64,000 bases of DNA, from positions 1,798,001-1,862,000 of the forward strand of contig NZ_LT629755.1 of assembly GCF_900104685.1 (NCBI RefSeq), written 5' to 3'. Below the pieces are notes generated by a model. It worked only from the letters and a program-made list of their open reading frames with translations, was not told the origin of the DNA and ran no database searches. This document shows positions 25,382 through 37,011 of this stretch, in pieces (the first letter of the stretch is position 1; each line of letters begins with the position of its first letter). The DNA is from Agromyces flavus (GTDB lineage Bacteria > Actinomycetota > Actinomycetes > Actinomycetales > Microbacteriaceae). The position numbers and the translations under genes were made by a program.

Positions 25382-26635
25382 TCAGGCGGCCGCGGGTCGG
25401 CGTCGCCACCCGGTGAGCGCTGCAGTCCTCCGGCGCGGCTCGGGCGCCGGAAGGAGGTGCCCGTCGACGTACGAGCGGAGGGCCGCACGAAGCGGCGAGC
25501 GCGGCGCGGCATCGCGAAGCGTGCGCGCGGTGAGGATCGCGGCATCAGCGGCCCTGCCGTCGTGCGGCAGCAGCGTCGCGTCGGCGAGACCCGCGAATCG
25601 GCGCAGGGTCTGGCGGACCTGCGCGTGCGCGTCGATGCCGAGGGCACTGGCCCGGACCCGGTTCACCACGACATCGACGCGCTCGGGTTCGACCAGCTCG
25701 ACCAGCTCGGCGTGACCGCGCAGGAGTCGCGCGAGGCCGACGGGGTCGGCGAGCCCGATCGCGACGACACGGTCGGCGGCGGCCAGGGCCGCGAAGGTGG
25801 CGGCGTTCCGGCGAGGCGCGAACGCATCGCTCGTGAGCTCCTCGTCGCGTTCGAGGCTGAACCCGACGTCGACCACCACGTACTCGAACCGCACGCGCAT
25901 CGCCTGCAACGCGCCGGCGACACGGTCGTGCGTGAGCTCGGGCCAGCGGCTGGGTCCCACCAGCCCGGTGTAGACGTCGAACGAGGCGCGCGGCGACGAG
26001 TAGCGCTGGGCGATCCGCTCGAGCTCGGCGCGGTCGAGCGCGCCGGTGCCCGCCAGCCGGCAGGCCGAGGCGAATCCGGGCGTTTCGTCGAGCAGGCCGA
26101 GCGCCGGCGCGATCGCTCCGCCGTACGGGTCGGCGTCGACGAGGGCGACCGAGTGGCCGGATGCCGCGAGCTCGGCCGCCAGGTTCATGGCCGCCGTGGT
26201 GCGCCCGGGCGCCCCGGCCGGGCCCCAGACGGCGATCACACCGGAGGCGCCGACGGCCGGTCGTGCCGCATCACCCTCGCCGATGCGCGACGGGACCGGC
26301 ACGCCGCCGGAGACGAGCGACTCGAGGTCGCGGACGTCGGCGCGGGCATCGAGCACCTCGTGCAGGCCGAGCCCGGTGGCCTGGGCGCGGTCGCGGTCGG
26401 AGTCGGCCAGCGCGATCACGCGGATCCCACGCTGGTCGCAGGCGGTGAGCAGCTCGGATGTCAGGGTGGAGGGCCCGGCGCCGACGATCACGACATCGGG
26501 ACCGAGCGAGTCGAGCCCATCGAGCACGTCGCGCCAACCGACCAGTCGCGCGACGATCGTGTGCCCCGCCTCGACCAGGTCGGCGAGGATGCGGTCCTCG
26601 ACCGCGGGATCGAGGGCGAAGGCGAGCCGGGCCAT
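25382..26635 (-). CDS. CpaE-like P-loop ATPase of the MinD/ParA superfamily
   Basis: This 417-residue protein has a receiver-like N-terminal fold (residues 1-120, with DVVIVGAGPSTLTSELL but no clear phosphoacceptor). The MinD/ParA-type ATPase domain that follows contains a deviant Walker A, WGPAGAPGRTTAAMNLAAELA (about 138-158), and ALVDADPYGGAIAPALG as the switch region. CpaE proteins position Flp/tad pilus machinery, but no pilin, CpaF ATPase or TadB/C gene is nearby. The start overlaps the upstream SAF gene (TGATG), so the pair is an operon. Tight-adherence origin with a changed role is my inference. Confidence 0.72.
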   Translation of the reverse strand: MARLAFALDPAVEDRILADLVEAGHTIVARLVGWRDVLDGLDSLGPDVVIVGAGPSTLTSELLTACDQRGIRVIALADSDRDRAQATGLGLHEVLDARADVRDLESLVSGGVPVPSRIGEGDAARPAVGASGVIAVWGPAGAPGRTTAAMNLAAELAASGHSVALVDADPYGGAIAPALGLLDETPGFASACRLAGTGALDRAELERIAQRYSSPRASFDVYTGLVGPSRWPELTHDRVAGALQAMRVRFEYVVVDVGFSLERDEELTSDAFAPRRNAATFAALAAADRVVAIGLADPVGLARLLRGHAELVELVEPERVDVVVNRVRASALGIDAHAQVRQTLRRFAGLADATLLPHDGRAADAAILTARTLRDAAPRSPLRAALRSYVDGHLLPAPEPRRRTAALTGWRRRPAAA

Positions 26636-27267
26636 CAGTCGTCGCCCGCCGGCCGGGCGGGAACGAGGTCGATCACGTCGCCGGCGGCCAGCGCCTCGAG
26701 TACCGCGGCCGTCTTCTCGCGCGGGATGAGCAGCTCGACGCTCGGGGCCGACGAGGACATCATGCCGTCGGCCTCGACCACGGCCGCCACCTCGGCACCC
26801 GAGACCAGGACCGCGGGGGGTTCGATCGCACCGCGCTCGGGCTCGGCCGCGGCCCACACGTCGACGAGCGCGCCGGGTGCGACCTCGCCGGCGAGCGCCC
26901 CGCGGCCGGGGATCACCACGGTCGCCAGGCCGGCCGTATCGTGTTCGGCCACGGATGCTGAAGGCACGAGCTCGCCGGCGCGGACGGTGCGCACGACGAC
27001 CAGACCGCCGTCGGGCACGTCGGCGGGCCGCATGTATCCGGCCGCCACCGCGCCCAGCCGCACGGACTCGACCCGCAGGTCGTCGGCGCCGATGCGGGAC
27101 CCGGGGGTCAGGGTCTCGGACGCGACGACGACGTCGGTCGTGTCGTCGAGCGCCTCGATCAGCGCCCAGACGCCGAGCGCGGATCCGGCGACCAGGGCGA
27201 CCCCGATGACGAGTCGCGGATCGATCCTCGCTCCCCCGCGCTCACGCCGCGTGCTCCGAACCGCCAT
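26635..27267 (-). CDS. SAF-domain protein, CpaB/RcpC-like
   Basis: This 210-residue protein has one N-terminal transmembrane segment (about 17-38) and an extracytoplasmic SAF/CpaB domain. TLTPGSRIGADDLRVESVRL and RAGELVPSASVAEH match the SAF core, and LLIPREKTAAVLEALAAGDVIDLVP the RcpC tail. CpaB proteins act in Flp pilus assembly in the periplasm of tad systems. GAGGAG lies six to seven bases before ATG 27267. It is the first gene of a two-gene operon with the CpaE-like ATPase, separated by one shared base. Confidence 0.72.
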   Translation of the reverse strand: MAVRSTRRERGGARIDPRLVIGVALVAGSALGVWALIEALDDTTDVVVASETLTPGSRIGADDLRVESVRLGAVAAGYMRPADVPDGGLVVVRTVRAGELVPSASVAEHDTAGLATVVIPGRGALAGEVAPGALVDVWAAAEPERGAIEPPAVLVSGAEVAAVVEADGMMSSSAPSVELLIPREKTAAVLEALAAGDVIDLVPARPAGDD

Positions 27268-27369
27268 TGCTCGTCTCCTCTCGTGGCCATCGCCGCGACC
27301 ATCGTGGCGCGACTCCGAGAGGACGCCGTGAAGTTATCCACACCGCGTCCTCCGCGCGGCGGCCAGGCC

Positions 27370-27375
27370 GATAAT
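27370..27375 (+). promoter_or_regulatory. -10-like GATAAT of the HTH gene (leaderless)
   Basis: GATAAT ends six bases before ATG 27382 and matches the -10 consensus at five of six positions. Confidence 0.42.
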
Positions 27376-27381
27376 CGAGTG

Positions 27382-27675
27382 ATGATCCAACACGGCCCGG
27401 GCGATGCGATCGGCCGCTTCCTGAGCGTCGCCGACGCAGCAGAGGTGCTCGCCGTCGACGTCGAGACCGTGCACGACCTGATCCGGTCGGGTGAGCTGCC
27501 GGCCATCCGCGTCGGCGAGCGCGGCCCGTGGCGCATCGAGCGCACCCAGCTCGAGGTCTGGATCGACGACCAGTACGAGGCGACGCGTCGCCACTCGGTG
27601 TGGCACCAGGGCGAGTTCGCGAACGTCGTCGAGCTCTCCGGCGCGCGGAGCCGCGGCATCCGGCCCGTCGACTGA
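27382..27675 (+). CDS. Helix-turn-helix (excisionase/MerR-like) DNA-binding protein
   Basis: This 97-residue protein has a single winged-helix domain: FLSVADAAEVLAVDVETVHDLIRSGELPAIRVGERGPWRIERTQLEVWI, the pattern of excisionase-family HTH_17 proteins. No phage or integrase gene is nearby, so it is more likely a housekeeping DNA-binding protein than a mobile-element function. ATG 27382 is chosen because GATAAT sits six bases ahead. It lies divergent to the CpaB-like gene and converges on the next gene with a seven-base gap. Confidence 0.75.
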   Translation: MIQHGPGDAIGRFLSVADAAEVLAVDVETVHDLIRSGELPAIRVGERGPWRIERTQLEVWIDDQYEATRRHSVWHQGEFANVVELSGARSRGIRPVD

Positions 27676-27682
27676 CGACGCC

Positions 27683-28321
27683 TCAGCGGAACGTCACGAG
27701 CAGCACCCGCTCGAACGGCACCATGCGATAGCCGTGCACGTCGCGCTCTCGTCGCGGGACGCCGGTCTCGTGCACGGCCAGGTCGAGATGGTCGCGCGCC
27801 ACGCGATCGATCGTGCCGTGGTGACGGCCGTCGGTCGTCGTGACCTCGACCCCGAGGCGTCGGCGGGCGAGGTCGCGCAGCACGAACGCCAAGCCGATGC
27901 GCTCGGCGAGACGAGCGGCGGACTCGGGCTGCGGTGCGAGGCTCGCCTCGAGCTGACGGCGGCCCGGGAGCACCGCGGCGATCGCGGAGAGCGGGATGAC
28001 GCACTGCGGCGGCGCCGAGGTCGATGCGTGCGTGCCTGGCTCGAGGCCGGTCTCGTCGGGAGCACCGGGTGCGCCGAGGTGGCCGCTCAGCCAGTCCCGA
28101 CCGAATGCGGCCGGGCGCACCTGCACCACCCGCCCACCCACGAGCTCGAGCCGCACGGCGGCACGGGGGCCGCCCTCGGCGGACATCGCGGCGAGCCGGT
28201 CGCGCAGCCCGAGCCGGCCGATGCGGAGGCGTTCCCCGTCGAGCTCGATGGCGCGTTCCTCGGCCCGCTGCTCGTGGTCGAGCTGCGACTCGAGGTCGTC
28301 GAAGAGCCGGTCCCAGCGCAT
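27683..28321 (-). CDS. Conserved hypothetical protein with C-terminal SH3/LSm-like segment
   Basis: This 212-residue cytosolic protein was not assigned a function. The N-terminal half is charged and helical (LFDDLESQLDHEQRAEERAIELDGERLRIGRLGLRDRLAAM). The C-terminal quarter, GVEVTTTDGRHHGTIDRVARDHLDLAVHE, has the strand-turn-strand pattern of an LSm/PRC-barrel domain. No signal peptide or membrane segment is present. TAGCGT six bases before ATG 28321 supports the start. Its position beside an Rv3235-family gene is common in related actinobacteria, from memory of the family context. Confidence 0.68.
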   Translation of the reverse strand: MRWDRLFDDLESQLDHEQRAEERAIELDGERLRIGRLGLRDRLAAMSAEGGPRAAVRLELVGGRVVQVRPAAFGRDWLSGHLGAPGAPDETGLEPGTHASTSAPPQCVIPLSAIAAVLPGRRQLEASLAPQPESAARLAERIGLAFVLRDLARRRLGVEVTTTDGRHHGTIDRVARDHLDLAVHETGVPRRERDVHGYRMVPFERVLLVTFR

Positions 28322-28327
28322 GCGCCG

Positions 28328-28333
28328 ACGCTA
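28328..28333 (-). promoter_or_regulatory. -10 hexamer TAGCGT of the hypothetical gene at 27683 (leaderless)
   Basis: TAGCGT on the minus strand ends six bases before ATG 28321. Confidence 0.45.
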
Positions 28334-28381
28334 CCGGTGCGGTCGTGCACGGCCGACGTTCTCCACAGGCGCGCGAATTCC

Positions 28382-28411
28382 TTGACACCTCGTCGCCCGC
28401 GCCCGTACGGT
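28382..28411 (+). promoter_or_regulatory. Consensus-like sigma-70 promoter of the Rv3235-family gene
   Basis: A perfect TTGACA -35 (28382-28387) is followed after 18 bases by TACGGT (28406-28411), an actinobacterial TANNNT -10. Transcription should begin near 28418 and yields a leader of about 75 bases. This is the strongest promoter match in the window. Confidence 0.75.
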
Positions 28412-28494
28412 TCAGTCAGGACCCCGCACACCCCCGAACAGGGGGTACAACGTCGTCGGCGCGCCGGCGACCGCCCCACCCTACTGGAGCCGTC

Positions 28495-28944
28495 ATGACC
28501 GCACGCCAGGCCGGCGCGCCCCCGACCGCCATCGTCGGGACGAGCGCACGACGCCTCGACCTCGACGACGACGAGTTCGCCCGCCGGCGCTCCGGCCGGG
28601 CCGAGCTGCCCGACCCCGAGCCCGTCCTCCGCAACCTCACGCACTGCGTCATCGAGGTGCTCGCCGGCGCGCGCGATCTCGAGCAGCTCGCGCGCTGGGT
28701 GACCGACGACGTCTACCGCAACCTCGGCAAGCGCGTGGTGCTCGCCGCGCGGGCCCGACGGGTCAAGGGCCTCGTCGCGCAGCGGCCGGCGTTCTCGGTC
28801 GGCAGGGTCGTGATCGGCGAACCCGTCGACGGCGTGGTCGAGGCGGTCGTCATGGTGCACCAGCGCGCACGTTCGCGGGCAGTCGCCATCCGGCTCGAGG
28901 GCCTCGACCAGCGCTGGCGGGCCAGCGTCATCAGCGTGCTGTAG
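28495..28944 (+). CDS. Rv3235-family protein
   Basis: This 149-residue protein of unknown function matches the Rv3235 (DUF6459) family: a disordered charged N-terminus (ARRLDLDDDEFARRR), then NLTHCVIEVLAGARDLEQLARWVTDDVYRNL and VVEAVVMVHQRARSRAVAIRLEGLDQRWRASVISVL. The family sits upstream of secA in many actinobacteria. No signal peptide was seen. It is driven by a near-consensus promoter and followed by a terminator hairpin, so it is a single-gene unit. Confidence 0.82.
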   Translation: MTARQAGAPPTAIVGTSARRLDLDDDEFARRRSGRAELPDPEPVLRNLTHCVIEVLAGARDLEQLARWVTDDVYRNLGKRVVLAARARRVKGLVAQRPAFSVGRVVIGEPVDGVVEAVVMVHQRARSRAVAIRLEGLDQRWRASVISVL

Positions 28945-28955
28945 GCCGACGACGA

Positions 28956-28980
28956 ACGGCCCGGGCAACGCCCGGGCCGT
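28956..28980. terminator. Hairpin between the Rv3235-family gene and secA
   Basis: ACGGCCCGGGC (28956-28966) pairs with GCCCGGGCCGT (28970-28980), an 11-bp stem with an AAC loop. It can serve both convergent genes. Confidence 0.75.
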
Positions 28981-28999
28981 CGTCGCGATCAGCGTCGAC

Positions 29000-31816
<2,817 letters not shown>

Positions 31817-31954
31817 GAACTGCTCTCCCGTTGTCATTCAGGCGTGCGACGTCGGGGTGGGGCACCCGCGCACGCCGGAGGATCCGCCTTGCAGACGGTC
31901 ATCATAGCCATGCTACTGGGCAGCGGTCTGGGCGTCGGCTCCGTACCGGGACGG

Positions 31955-31995
31955 CGTCGGCCCCGGGCGGGCAGGACGCCCGGCCGGGGCCGACG
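31955..31995 (-). terminator. Strong GC hairpin after hpf
   Basis: CGTCGGCCCCGG (31955-31966) pairs exactly with CCGGGGCCGACG (31984-31995), with a further inner stem CGGGC/GCCCG. It lies 10 bases beyond the hpf stop and separates hpf from secA. Confidence 0.78.
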
Positions 31996-32005
31996 GGTCG
32001 CGGGA

Positions 32006-32716
32006 TCAGGAGACGGTGCCGGCCAACGAGGCGGCCGCCGCGGCTCCGGACGTGGCGTCGACGTCGCCGTGCTCGTCGAGCCCGATCAGGCCGTAGTCCC
32101 AGCCCTTGCGGCGGTACACCACGCTCGGCCGGTGCGTCTCGGCATCGATGAAGAGGTAGAAGTCGTGGCCGACGAGCTCCATGTGGTACAGGGCGTCGTC
32201 GACGGTCATGGGGGTCGCGGCGAAGACCTTGCGGCGGATGACGACCGGCGAGTACGCCTCGTCCTCCTCCTGCTCCGACGTCTCGGTCACGATCGGGATG
32301 TTGCCCGTGCGGACCTTCTCGAGGATCTCGACGTCGGCCGCCTGCACGCCCACGTCGCTGAATCCGGCTTCGGTCGCCTCGCGGAGCGAGGTGGGGCGCC
32401 GGCTGCCGCCGCGATGCATCTTGCGGCGATCCTTCGCGCGGCGGATGCGCTCGACGAGTCGTCCGAGCGCGACGTCGAACGCCGCGTACTTGTCGGCCCC
32501 GTCGGCCTCGGCGCGGACCACCGGGCCCTTGCCGACAAGGGTGAGCTCGACCCGGTCGAGCCCGGAGTTGCCGTTCTTCTCGTTGTGGCGGCTGACCTTC
32601 ACATCGAGCGAGATGGCACGGTCGGACAGGTTGGAGACCTTCTCGGCTTTCTCGGCCGCGTAGGCGCGGAATCGATCGGTCACTTCCAGGTTGCGTCCGA
32701 CGATGTTCAGTTCCAT
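32006..32716 (-). CDS. hpf: Long-form ribosome hibernation promoting factor
   Basis: This 236-residue ribosome-associated factor has the N-terminal S30AE/YfiA domain (MELNIVGRNLEVTDRFRAYAAEKAEKVSNL) and a C-terminal dimerisation domain (VIRRKVFAATPMTVDDALYHMELVGHDFYLFIDAETHRPSVVYRRKGWDYGLI), so it should form 100S ribosome dimers in stationary phase. GGAGGT four bases before ATG 32716 decides the start over ATG 32728. A GTGACA-N17-TACGGT promoter precedes it. The order comF-hpf-secA is that of M. tuberculosis Rv3242c-Rv3240c. Confidence 0.93.
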   Translation of the reverse strand: MELNIVGRNLEVTDRFRAYAAEKAEKVSNLSDRAISLDVKVSRHNEKNGNSGLDRVELTLVGKGPVVRAEADGADKYAAFDVALGRLVERIRRAKDRRKMHRGGSRRPTSLREATEAGFSDVGVQAADVEILEKVRTGNIPIVTETSEQEEDEAYSPVVIRRKVFAATPMTVDDALYHMELVGHDFYLFIDAETHRPSVVYRRKGWDYGLIGLDEHGDVDATSGAAAAASLAGTVS

Positions 32717-32782
32717 GAGGACCTCCATCCAACCGGCGTGTCACCCGGATCGGAAGGGTGGTTCGACCACGCCTGTCCTGAC

Positions 32783-32811
32783 ACCGTAGCCCCCGTGGTG
32801 TCGGATGTCAC
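32783..32811 (-). promoter_or_regulatory. Promoter of hpf, GTGACA-N17-TACGGT
   Basis: On the minus strand GTGACA (32811-32806) is followed after 17 bases by TACGGT (32788-32783). The leader to ATG 32716 is about 60 bases and holds GGAGGT. Confidence 0.6.
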
Positions 32812-32821
32812 GGGCCGTTCG

Positions 32822-33550
32822 TCAGTCGTTCAGGTGATGCACGGGAATGCGCAGCGGGGTGTGCGCGAGGACGGCCACGGCCCCGACCGAGCCCCCGGCC
32901 GAGCGGATGGCGCGTGCCGCCGCGGCCAGCGTGGAACCTGTCGTGACGACGTCGTCGACGAGGACGAAGCGGCGCCCGTCGAGGCGTCGGACGGGCGCGA
33001 ACGCCCCGTCGGCGTTCGCCCGTCGCGCCGACCGGCCGAGCCCGGCCTGGTCGGCACGCTCGCGCGCGCGCAGCACCCGCACCGACCGGAAGCCCGCGTG
33101 CCGCACGAGCAGCGCCAGCGGCTCGTATCCGCGCTCGCGGCGGGCCGCCGCGGTGGATGGCACCGCCGCGAGCTCGAGACCCGTGGCGCGGGGCGCCGAG
33201 GCGCACGCGGCCGCCAGCGCGGCTCGGAGCGCAGGTGCGAGGGCCGGAGCGGCATCCGTGCGCCCCTCGTCCTTGAACGAGCGGATGGTGCGTGCCGCGA
33301 CGCCGGCGTACGCGAGGCCCGCCCACGCCTCGATCTCGGGCCGCGGCGCGCGGGCGGGCACCGGCGCGAGGGCCGCCCGGCAGGCGCCGCAGACGGCGCG
33401 GTCGGGCGCGCCGCATCCCCCGCACGAGACGGGGACCAGCAACCCGAGCGCGTCGCTCAGCGCCTCGCGGACGACCCGGACTGCGCGCGCGCTCGTCCGC
33501 GGACCGGGGCGCTGGTCGATCGGCACGAGCCCCACCCTGCACTGCCGCAC
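32822..33550 (-). CDS. ComF-family phosphoribosyltransferase-like protein
   Basis: This 242-residue protein has an N-terminal zinc-finger (CGGCGAPDRAVCGAC, about residues 43-57) and a C-terminal type I phosphoribosyltransferase fold with the PRPP loop VLVDDVVTTGSTL. Homologues (ComFC/GntX) act in DNA uptake or in unidentified nucleotide chemistry. No other competence gene is near, and the family is generally retained beside mtrAB-lpqB in actinobacteria. The start is uncertain: GTG 33550 is used, but the first 30 residues are poorly conserved in character. Confidence 0.85.
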   Translation of the reverse strand: MRQCRVGLVPIDQRPGPRTSARAVRVVREALSDALGLLVPVSCGGCGAPDRAVCGACRAALAPVPARAPRPEIEAWAGLAYAGVAARTIRSFKDEGRTDAAPALAPALRAALAAACASAPRATGLELAAVPSTAAARRERGYEPLALLVRHAGFRSVRVLRARERADQAGLGRSARRANADGAFAPVRRLDGRRFVLVDDVVTTGSTLAAAARAIRSAGGSVGAVAVLAHTPLRIPVHHLND

Positions 33551-33628
33551 GTCGATCGTGGAGCGCTCCGATCGATCCGTCGGGTCCGCCGGGCGGCGCC
33601 TGCCCGTGGAGGAGGAGTGCCGATCCCG

Positions 33629-35338
33629 TCAGCCGGTCTGCTGGGTCGCGAGGAACACGATGTCCCGCGACTGCACCTGCCAGCCCACCCCCGCGCGCGT
33701 CGCGATGTCGCCGTCGGAGGTGAGCACCCGGAGATCGCGAATGCTGTTCGCGCCGTCGACCTGGATGGCGTTCGCCGGCCCCTCCCCCGGGTCCGACGGC
33801 GCGCCGAGCTCCTGCAGCGCGAGGCGCGGCTCACCGGTCGCGGACTGCGTGAGCGTACCGACCGTCCCGGGGTCGAGCCAGGCGACGTCGATCGGCGCGC
33901 CGCCGCTCCCGGCGAGCTCGAGTGCCACCGGCCCGAGCGCGATCGGCAGCCCCGCCTCGTCGCGCTGGATCGAGGCCGCGACGACCCGCGTGCGCGACCC
34001 CTCGGCGAGCAGGGCCACCAGCCGGGTGCCGTCCCGCGACACCTGGAGCGTGAGGATGCTCGAGGCCGTCCACGGGACGCCGATCTGGTTCCCGTCGCCG
34101 CCGTCGGATGCGAACCATGCGAGCTCGTCGGGTGCGTCGGCCGGAACCGACCAGACGATGCCGTCGACGTCGAGCGCCGGCACGATGAGCCCGGCGCGAG
34201 GATCGAGCAATTCCCGCTCCGCGTCCTCGCGCACGAGCCACACGCCATCGGCCGAGCGGACGGCCGCGGCCGTCCCATCGGGCCCGAGCGCCGCGCCCGT
34301 GGGGGCGAGCGCGACGACCTGGTCGGAGATGCCGCCGATCGGCGAGACCTCATCTCCCGTCGCCGAGAGGTGGCCGAACGCCTGTCCGTCGTACACCGCG
34401 GGGCGCGGATCCACGCGCGGCGAGCGCTCCGGCCGGTCCGTGAGCTCCGGGGAGTCCTGGACGACGCCGTTCAGCGAGAGCTGCACGTCGTCGACGTTGC
34501 GCACGGATTGCAGGCTCTGCTCCAGCTGGTACTGCATGAGCTGGATCGTGCGGAGGTTGTCGAACGCGGCGCCCGCGAGCGAGACCTCGGCGACGCCGTT
34601 GCTCACCGGGACGGTGCCGGGGTCGAGCGTGAGGTCCTCGGGGAACGCGGACACGACGCCTGGCGCGAGCCATTCGGCCGGCCCGGCGAGCAGCGCGCGC
34701 ACGATGCTCGTCTGGGCGGAGTCGCGTCCGGCGAACCACCGGACGTCGGGCACGACGAACCGGAACTGCGGGTCGAAGAAGGCGAGCGTGTAGTCCCGGT
34801 AGACGAGCTGGAAGTTCGTCTCGTCCATGAGCACGCCACTGGGGGCGCTCGAGATGCGCCACTCCTCGTCGACCTGCTCGAAGCGGTACTCGAGCTGCAG
34901 CGGCACGCCGGCGAGCGTCTCGAGGTACTGCCCGTTCGGCGCGAGGCTCGCCGCCGGCACCGCCTGCGCACGGATGACGTCGGCCGACACGGGCGTGAAG
35001 GACCGGTCCGCGAGGACGTCGATGGTCACGCCCGTGTCGGCCTCCCACACGTCGGCGAACCCGTCGGTGAGGAACTGCCGGGCGATCTCGTAGTTCCCGC
35101 TCGGACTCGCGGCCGCGTCGATGAACCCGTCGAGGATCTGCTGCTGCGTGGCACCCGGCTGCGGCCCGCGCGCGAAGACGTCGAGGTCCACCGGCTGGTC
35201 GGGTGCCTCGGCCAGACCGGGGTTGACGGATCCGCTCGTGGGGATCGACACGCAGCCCGTCGTGACCGCGAGCAGGGCGATCACGACGGCCGCGAGCGCC
35301 GCTCGGAGGGTGCGAGGGTGCCGTACTCGATCACGCAT
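33629..35338 (-). CDS. lpqB: Lipoprotein LpqB, partner of MtrB
   Basis: This 569-residue secreted lipoprotein has a signal peptide (basic start, hydrophobic core 12-25) ending in a lipobox VTTGC with the lipidated C29. A GerMN-type domain lies around 190-310, followed by a beta-propeller-like C-terminal half. In mycobacteria LpqB sits outside the membrane, binds the sensor MtrB and affects MtrA phosphorylation and cell division. The gene overlaps mtrB by eight bases, completing the conserved mtrA-mtrB-lpqB operon. Confidence 0.93.
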   Translation of the reverse strand: MRDRVRHPRTLRAALAAVVIALLAVTTGCVSIPTSGSVNPGLAEAPDQPVDLDVFARGPQPGATQQQILDGFIDAAASPSGNYEIARQFLTDGFADVWEADTGVTIDVLADRSFTPVSADVIRAQAVPAASLAPNGQYLETLAGVPLQLEYRFEQVDEEWRISSAPSGVLMDETNFQLVYRDYTLAFFDPQFRFVVPDVRWFAGRDSAQTSIVRALLAGPAEWLAPGVVSAFPEDLTLDPGTVPVSNGVAEVSLAGAAFDNLRTIQLMQYQLEQSLQSVRNVDDVQLSLNGVVQDSPELTDRPERSPRVDPRPAVYDGQAFGHLSATGDEVSPIGGISDQVVALAPTGAALGPDGTAAAVRSADGVWLVREDAERELLDPRAGLIVPALDVDGIVWSVPADAPDELAWFASDGGDGNQIGVPWTASSILTLQVSRDGTRLVALLAEGSRTRVVAASIQRDEAGLPIALGPVALELAGSGGAPIDVAWLDPGTVGTLTQSATGEPRLALQELGAPSDPGEGPANAIQVDGANSIRDLRVLTSDGDIATRAGVGWQVQSRDIVFLATQQTG

Positions 35339-36998
35339 CGCGCACCTCCTCGATGACGGATGTATCGGTCGGGACCGACCGGGTCGCCGGACCCGTCGCC
35401 TCGGGGTCGTCGGGCTCGAGCGCGAGCGGCGACACGATCGCGGCGGGATCGGCGCCGCGTTGCCGGGGCAGCGTGAGCCGGAACACCGTGCCGTGTCCGC
35501 GTTCGGACCACACGTCGAGCGTGCCGCCGTGGGCGACGGTGTCCTCGAGCGAGATGGCGAGCCCGAGTCCGGTGCCGCCGATGCTGCGGCGACGGCTCGG
35601 ATCGGCGCGCCAGAACCGGTCGAACACGCGCTCCGCCTCGTCCTCCGTCATGCCGAGCCCGTAGTCGCGCACCGAGAGCGCCACCGCGGTGGCGTTGCTG
35701 TCGACCGAGACGACGACGGGACGCCCCTCGCCATGCTCGATGGCGTTGCCCACGAGGTTGCGCACGATGCGGCGGATGCGGCGCGGGTCGACGTCGGCGT
35801 CGAGATGCCCGCCCGGGGCGTCGAGGCGCAGCTCGCTGCCGCGTTCGAGCGCGAGCGCGTGCATGGATTCGACCGTCTCACCGGCGAGGTGCACGAGGTT
35901 GGTGGGCTCGGTCTCGAGCTCGACCGAGCCGGCGTCGTAGCGGCTGATCTCGAGCAGGTCGGCCAGGAGGTTCTCGAACCGCTCGGTCTGCGTGCGCAGC
36001 AGCTCGACCGTCCGCGAGGTCGCGGGTGCGAAATCGTCGCGCTGCCCGTACAGGACGTCACCGGCCAGCCGGATGGTCGTGAGCGGCGTGCGGAGCTCGT
36101 GCGAGACGTCGGAGACGAACCGCTGCTGCATGACCGAGAGCTCGGCCAGCTCGCCGATGCGGGCCTGCAGGGTGTCGGCCATGCCATTGAACGACTCCGC
36201 GAGTGCGGCGAGCTCGTCCTCGCCGCGGACCGGGAGGCGCACCCCCAGGTCGCCGGCAGCGAGCCGCCGGCTCGTCGCCGCGACCGCCTGGATCGGCTCG
36301 ATCACCCAGCGGACCACGATGAGCGTGATGGCGCTCAGCATGGCGATGAGCGCCACCGCGCCGATCACGCCGGTGAGCTGCATGAACGACAGCGTCCGGT
36401 CGGCTTCGGCGAGGTCGTAGCCGATGTACACCTCGTACCGGCCCGCGCCCGGGATCTCGAGGTCGCTGCCCACCACGATGCCGGGGACGGGGACGCCGTC
36501 GTCGTCGAGCTCGACCGACTGCCAGAACTGGTCACCGGGATTCTCCTGCACGCGCTCGCGCAGCTCGGGCGAGATCTTGCCGCTCAGGTCGGGGCTCAGG
36601 AAGTCGGGGGGCGCGATGCTCGACGGCGCCGTCCCGGGCACCCGGAACACCGCGATGTCCGCACTTCCCGACACGCCGATGATCGTGCGGATCGCCGAGT
36701 TGGTGACGGCCTGCACCGAGGCGCGGTCCGCGGCATCCGACGCGAAGATGGCGGCCTGTGCCGCCGCGTCGGCCGTCGCCGACGAGGCGAGCGCTCGTTG
36801 GACCTGTGCCTGGAACAGGTTGGATGCGACGGTGAACGAGATCGTGAAGCCGATGACGAGGATCGCGAGGGTCGAGAGCCCGAGCGTGATGAGGACGGTG
36901 CGCAGCTGCAGCGAGCGACGCCACGCGGTTCCGAATCGGCGCGCGCGATCGCGCACCCACTGCGCGACCGCCGCCGCCGGGTTCGCCGCCGCCGACAT
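35331..36998 (-). CDS. mtrB: Two-component sensor histidine kinase MtrB
   Basis: This 555-residue membrane kinase has two transmembrane segments (about 37-58 and 220-243) flanking an extracytoplasmic sensor domain. A HAMP domain, the HisKA motif FVSDVSHELRTPLTTIRLAG (about residue 300) and an ATPase domain with NLVGNAIEHG, DYGLGM and GTGLGLAIS follow. It phosphorylates MtrA in response to envelope or osmotic signals and works with LpqB in cell-wall turnover and division. The gap from mtrA is 13 bases. Confidence 0.95.
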   Translation of the reverse strand: MSAAANPAAAVAQWVRDRARRFGTAWRRSLQLRTVLITLGLSTLAILVIGFTISFTVASNLFQAQVQRALASSATADAAAQAAIFASDAADRASVQAVTNSAIRTIIGVSGSADIAVFRVPGTAPSSIAPPDFLSPDLSGKISPELRERVQENPGDQFWQSVELDDDGVPVPGIVVGSDLEIPGAGRYEVYIGYDLAEADRTLSFMQLTGVIGAVALIAMLSAITLIVVRWVIEPIQAVAATSRRLAAGDLGVRLPVRGEDELAALAESFNGMADTLQARIGELAELSVMQQRFVSDVSHELRTPLTTIRLAGDVLYGQRDDFAPATSRTVELLRTQTERFENLLADLLEISRYDAGSVELETEPTNLVHLAGETVESMHALALERGSELRLDAPGGHLDADVDPRRIRRIVRNLVGNAIEHGEGRPVVVSVDSNATAVALSVRDYGLGMTEDEAERVFDRFWRADPSRRRSIGGTGLGLAISLEDTVAHGGTLDVWSERGHGTVFRLTLPRQRGADPAAIVSPLALEPDDPEATGPATRSVPTDTSVIEEVRDA

Positions 36999-37011
36999 CC
37001 CTCGGCCCGCC

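Noticed and set aside
27382..27675. Phage excisionase implying a mobile element
   Set aside because: There is no integrase, attachment-site repeat or phage gene nearby, and the surrounding genes are conserved core genes.
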